NCBI GenBank assembly: GCA_965116195.1
Contig: OZ220491.1
Span: forward strand, 2,046,001 to 2,110,000
DNA length: 64,000 nt
Origin: Aldehydirespirator sp965116195
GTDB lineage: Bacteria; Actinomycetota; Acidimicrobiia; Acidimicrobiales; Aldehydirespiratoraceae
Reading direction: 5' to 3'
A program made the translations under genes and the position numbers. Positions 62,494-64,000 of the stretch are shown here, one piece after another; the first letter of the stretch is position 1, and the number at the start of each line of letters is the position of its first letter. Under the pieces are notes generated by a model. It saw nothing but the letters and a program-made list of their open reading frames with translations, made no database searches and was not told where the DNA came from.

Positions 62494-62596
62494 AGGCAGG
62501 CCCGTCCCTTCGGAAGTGTCAAGACCGTCAACGCTAGCGAGGCGAGCCCGTGTTCTGGCACGGTGAGTCTTCCAGGGACGGAGCAGACGATACTAC
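62494..62596. other. short gap
   Basis: About 100 bp with a CAAGACCGTCAACGCTAGCG segment; no gene, no clear terminator. Confidence 0.4.
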
Positions 62597-63235
62597 TCAG
62601 GGTGGTCTCAGCGCGGTCCAGATGGCGCGTGCCACACGTCTTGTGGGATTCCACCAGCGATGCCCATGGTCCGCTCGGAAGTGGATCGAGTCACCTCTAC
62701 GCAGCTGAAACGAGTCACTGTCAACGGCCACATCAAGTCGTCCGCTCAGCACGTGAATCAGTTCCTCTCCGGCATGACGCAAAGGTGAGTCGCCGCTGCT
62801 TGCCCCCGGCTCCACCTCGGCAATGGCAGTAGCCACGTGATACTGGCCATAAGGGCCCGAGATGCCTTCCAATCCCAAGCCCTGATGTGGCGTGTAAATC
62901 GATCGGCGTTCGGTGGAGGAAGTGAAGACCACGTAGGACAGTGACCCGACCTCCTCATCCACGAAATAGCTGACCGGTTGCTCCAGGGCGGAGGCCAGCT
63001 TGAGCAATGTCGTGATGGTCGGCACCATCGTTCCCTGCTCAACCTTGTGGATGGCTGCCGTTGACACCTCGGCACGATCAGCAAGCTGCTGCAGTGAGAG
63101 GCTCCAGTGCTTGCGCAGGCGGCGAACCTTGGGGCCGATCGAGTTGACCACCGCGCTGAGGTTCTCGCTTGAAACCTGGTTCAACCGCCCCGCCGCGTCA
63201 CGGTCTTCTTCTGTGGCAGCGGCCTCCAACGCCAT
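62597..63235 (-). CDS. XRE-type HTH regulator with C-terminal cupin
   Basis: 212 aa. HTH at about 35-90 (KVRRLRKHWSLSLQQLADRA, VSTAAIHKVEQGTMVPTITT), cupin_2 domain at about 135-200 (EVEPGASSGDSPLRHAGEEL, VLSGRLDVAV, GDSIHFRADHGHRWWN). ATG 63235 has GGGAGGTAAAGG upstream. Such HTH-cupin regulators bind small ligands and control nearby catabolic or stress genes. The adjacent osmC is a possible target. Confidence 0.92.
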   Translation of the reverse strand: MALEAAATEEDRDAAGRLNQVSSENLSAVVNSIGPKVRRLRKHWSLSLQQLADRAEVSTAAIHKVEQGTMVPTITTLLKLASALEQPVSYFVDEEVGSLSYVVFTSSTERRSIYTPHQGLGLEGISGPYGQYHVATAIAEVEPGASSGDSPLRHAGEELIHVLSGRLDVAVDSDSFQLRRGDSIHFRADHGHRWWNPTRRVARAIWTALRPP

Positions 63236-63534
63236 GTCCTTTACCTCCCTTCAGCCGAGCCTAGGCCAGCCGTCCCTGCCGACGCGACCACCGGTGGAGT
63301 TCGCCCACGCAGGTCAGATCGCCAGCCTCCATGTCTTGACAAGCTAGGATACAGAGTCGGAAACCCTACAGCGGTTCGCGATCCCAACGAGCAGCCAAAC
63401 ATTGAACCTCTGAGTAGTCCTCGAGAAGGCAGCGAATAGTCTGGCGCTTCGCACCGATCAGCGGTGCTCATAACAGGCATCGAAGGTACCCTACGATGAA
63501 CAGATGGCCGAGCGAGAGGAGTGAGTGAGACAGT
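63236..63534. other. divergent intergenic region
   Basis: About 300 bp between the XRE-cupin and methyltransferase genes. A TTGACA is at 63336-63341, but no -10 box lies at normal spacing. G+C falls toward the right. No RNA gene recognised. Confidence 0.4.
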
Positions 63535-64000
63535 ATGGCTCAATCAAATTGTTTGGAGCAGTCCAAAGTAGCCAGACTATCTCGCATGGATCAGGCACCG
63601 AATCGAACCCGACTGACAAGTGTAGATCTGTTTTCTGGTGCCGGTGGACTACTACTTGGTTTGCAATGGGCTGGCTTTGATACTCTTGCAGCCAATGACA
63701 ACTGGGATCCCGCCATAAACACGCTGAAGCGTAACTTCGGTAGCGTAATGGTATGCCCTAAAGACATCCGACTCCTGTCAGCAACCGACATACTTGCACG
63801 ATCAGATGGTACCGTTCCCCTCTTGGTGACGGGAGGCCCTCCGTGCCAAGGCTTCACGTCGGCGGGTGCTCGCCACGCTACGGATTCCCGCAATACGCTC
63901 GTTAGTGAGTTCACACGGATGATCGTAGAACTAAAACCGCAGTGGTTCATTTTCGAGAACGTTGAGGGCTTTCTTACGATGTCAGACGGCGATTTTGTAA
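63535..64000 (+). CDS. DNA (cytosine-5) methyltransferase, 5' part
   Basis: Runs off the right edge. Motif I VDLFSGAGGLLLGL near residue 30, the catalytic PC motif IV in TGGPPCQGFTSAG near 105, and motif VI ENVEGF near 145. ATG 63535 is followed by an in-frame ATG at 63586, either of which may be used. A+T content and codon use are visibly higher in A/T than in neighbours, which suggests acquired restriction-modification DNA continuing beyond the window. Confidence 0.92.
   Translation, partial: MAQSNCLEQSKVARLSRMDQAPNRTRLTSVDLFSGAGGLLLGLQWAGFDTLAANDNWDPAINTLKRNFGSVMVCPKDIRLLSATDILARSDGTVPLLVTGGPPCQGFTSAGARHATDSRNTLVSEFTRMIVELKPQWFIFENVEGFLTMSDGDFV

Noticed and set aside
63336..63365. sigma70-type promoter from TTGACA at 63336
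   Set aside because: No acceptable -10 hexamer at 16-18 bp.
1..64000. TGA read as Trp throughout (alternative code)
   Set aside because: Many complete genes of normal length end in TGA (for example those ending at 745, 10453 and 21953).

Overview
The window reads as chromosome of a high-G+C actinobacterium. Secreted proteins that combine cysteine-paired S-layer-homology modules with RCC1 repeats, an Rnf-independent C1 oxidation gene set, IclR/XRE-cupin regulators and GTG/TTG starts suggest the class Acidimicrobiia, possibly a marine or host-associated member; that placement is inference. The most striking general property is short tandem duplication: almost every intergenic gap holds an array of 60-100 bp repeats, and several conserved enzymes carry in-frame tandem-repeat insertions.

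Layout. 1-8.3 kb: a dienelactone hydrolase-like gene, an FMN-dependent alpha-hydroxy acid oxidase, and a minus-strand operon of a beta-keto acid cleavage enzyme plus an NAD-dependent formate dehydrogenase. The formate dehydrogenase is split and rearranged, and its catalytic gene has an in-frame TGA with a SECIS-like hairpin, so it is probably a selenoprotein. 8.7-13.9 kb: prolyl-tRNA synthetase, a secreted fibronectin-III protein, an IclR regulator and a truncated antitoxin-like gene. 14-23.3 kb: electron transfer flavoprotein (etfA, etfB), a dimethylglycine/sarcosine dehydrogenase and, divergently, formate-THF ligase and a methylene-THF reductase-like gene. 23.4-32.3 kb: an AbiEi/DUF559 protein flanked by direct palindromic repeats, RmuC, a frameshifted class II aldolase, FolD, a DUF1015 protein and a class III aminotransferase.

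32.7-49.1 kb: a surface-protein array. Four SLH-RCC1 genes, one detached RCC1 cassette and one relic are interspersed with two RHH antitoxins whose partner toxin genes are both frameshifted. Three of the SLH-RCC1 genes are preceded by a conserved 41-43-codon leader ORF; two leaders contain C11-C13 tracts. The last SLH-RCC1 gene is followed within 4 bp by a Cys/Trp-rich protein with an internal Tat-like segment, a MauE-family membrane protein, a thioredoxin-like MauD-type protein and a membrane protein with an in-frame TGA.

49.1-64 kb: a coiled-coil membrane protein, a ThrH-like phosphatase, N-methylhydantoinase subunits HyuA/HyuB, two VOC proteins around a small NifU-N-like gene, RNase HII, a DsrE protein, a CoA-disulfide-reductase-like flavoprotein, OsmC, an XRE-cupin regulator and the 5' part of a cytosine-C5 DNA methyltransferase.

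Functional reading (inference): N-methylated compounds are demethylated by the dimethylglycine/sarcosine dehydrogenase with electrons going to ETF; the THF-bound C1 unit is oxidised through FolD and Fhs to formate, and the selenoprotein formate dehydrogenase oxidises formate to CO2 with NADH formation. HyuAB could feed sarcosine from N-methylhydantoin, and the BKACE enzyme could act on a dehydrocarnitine-type substrate. No tRNA, rRNA, CRISPR array or transposase was recognised.
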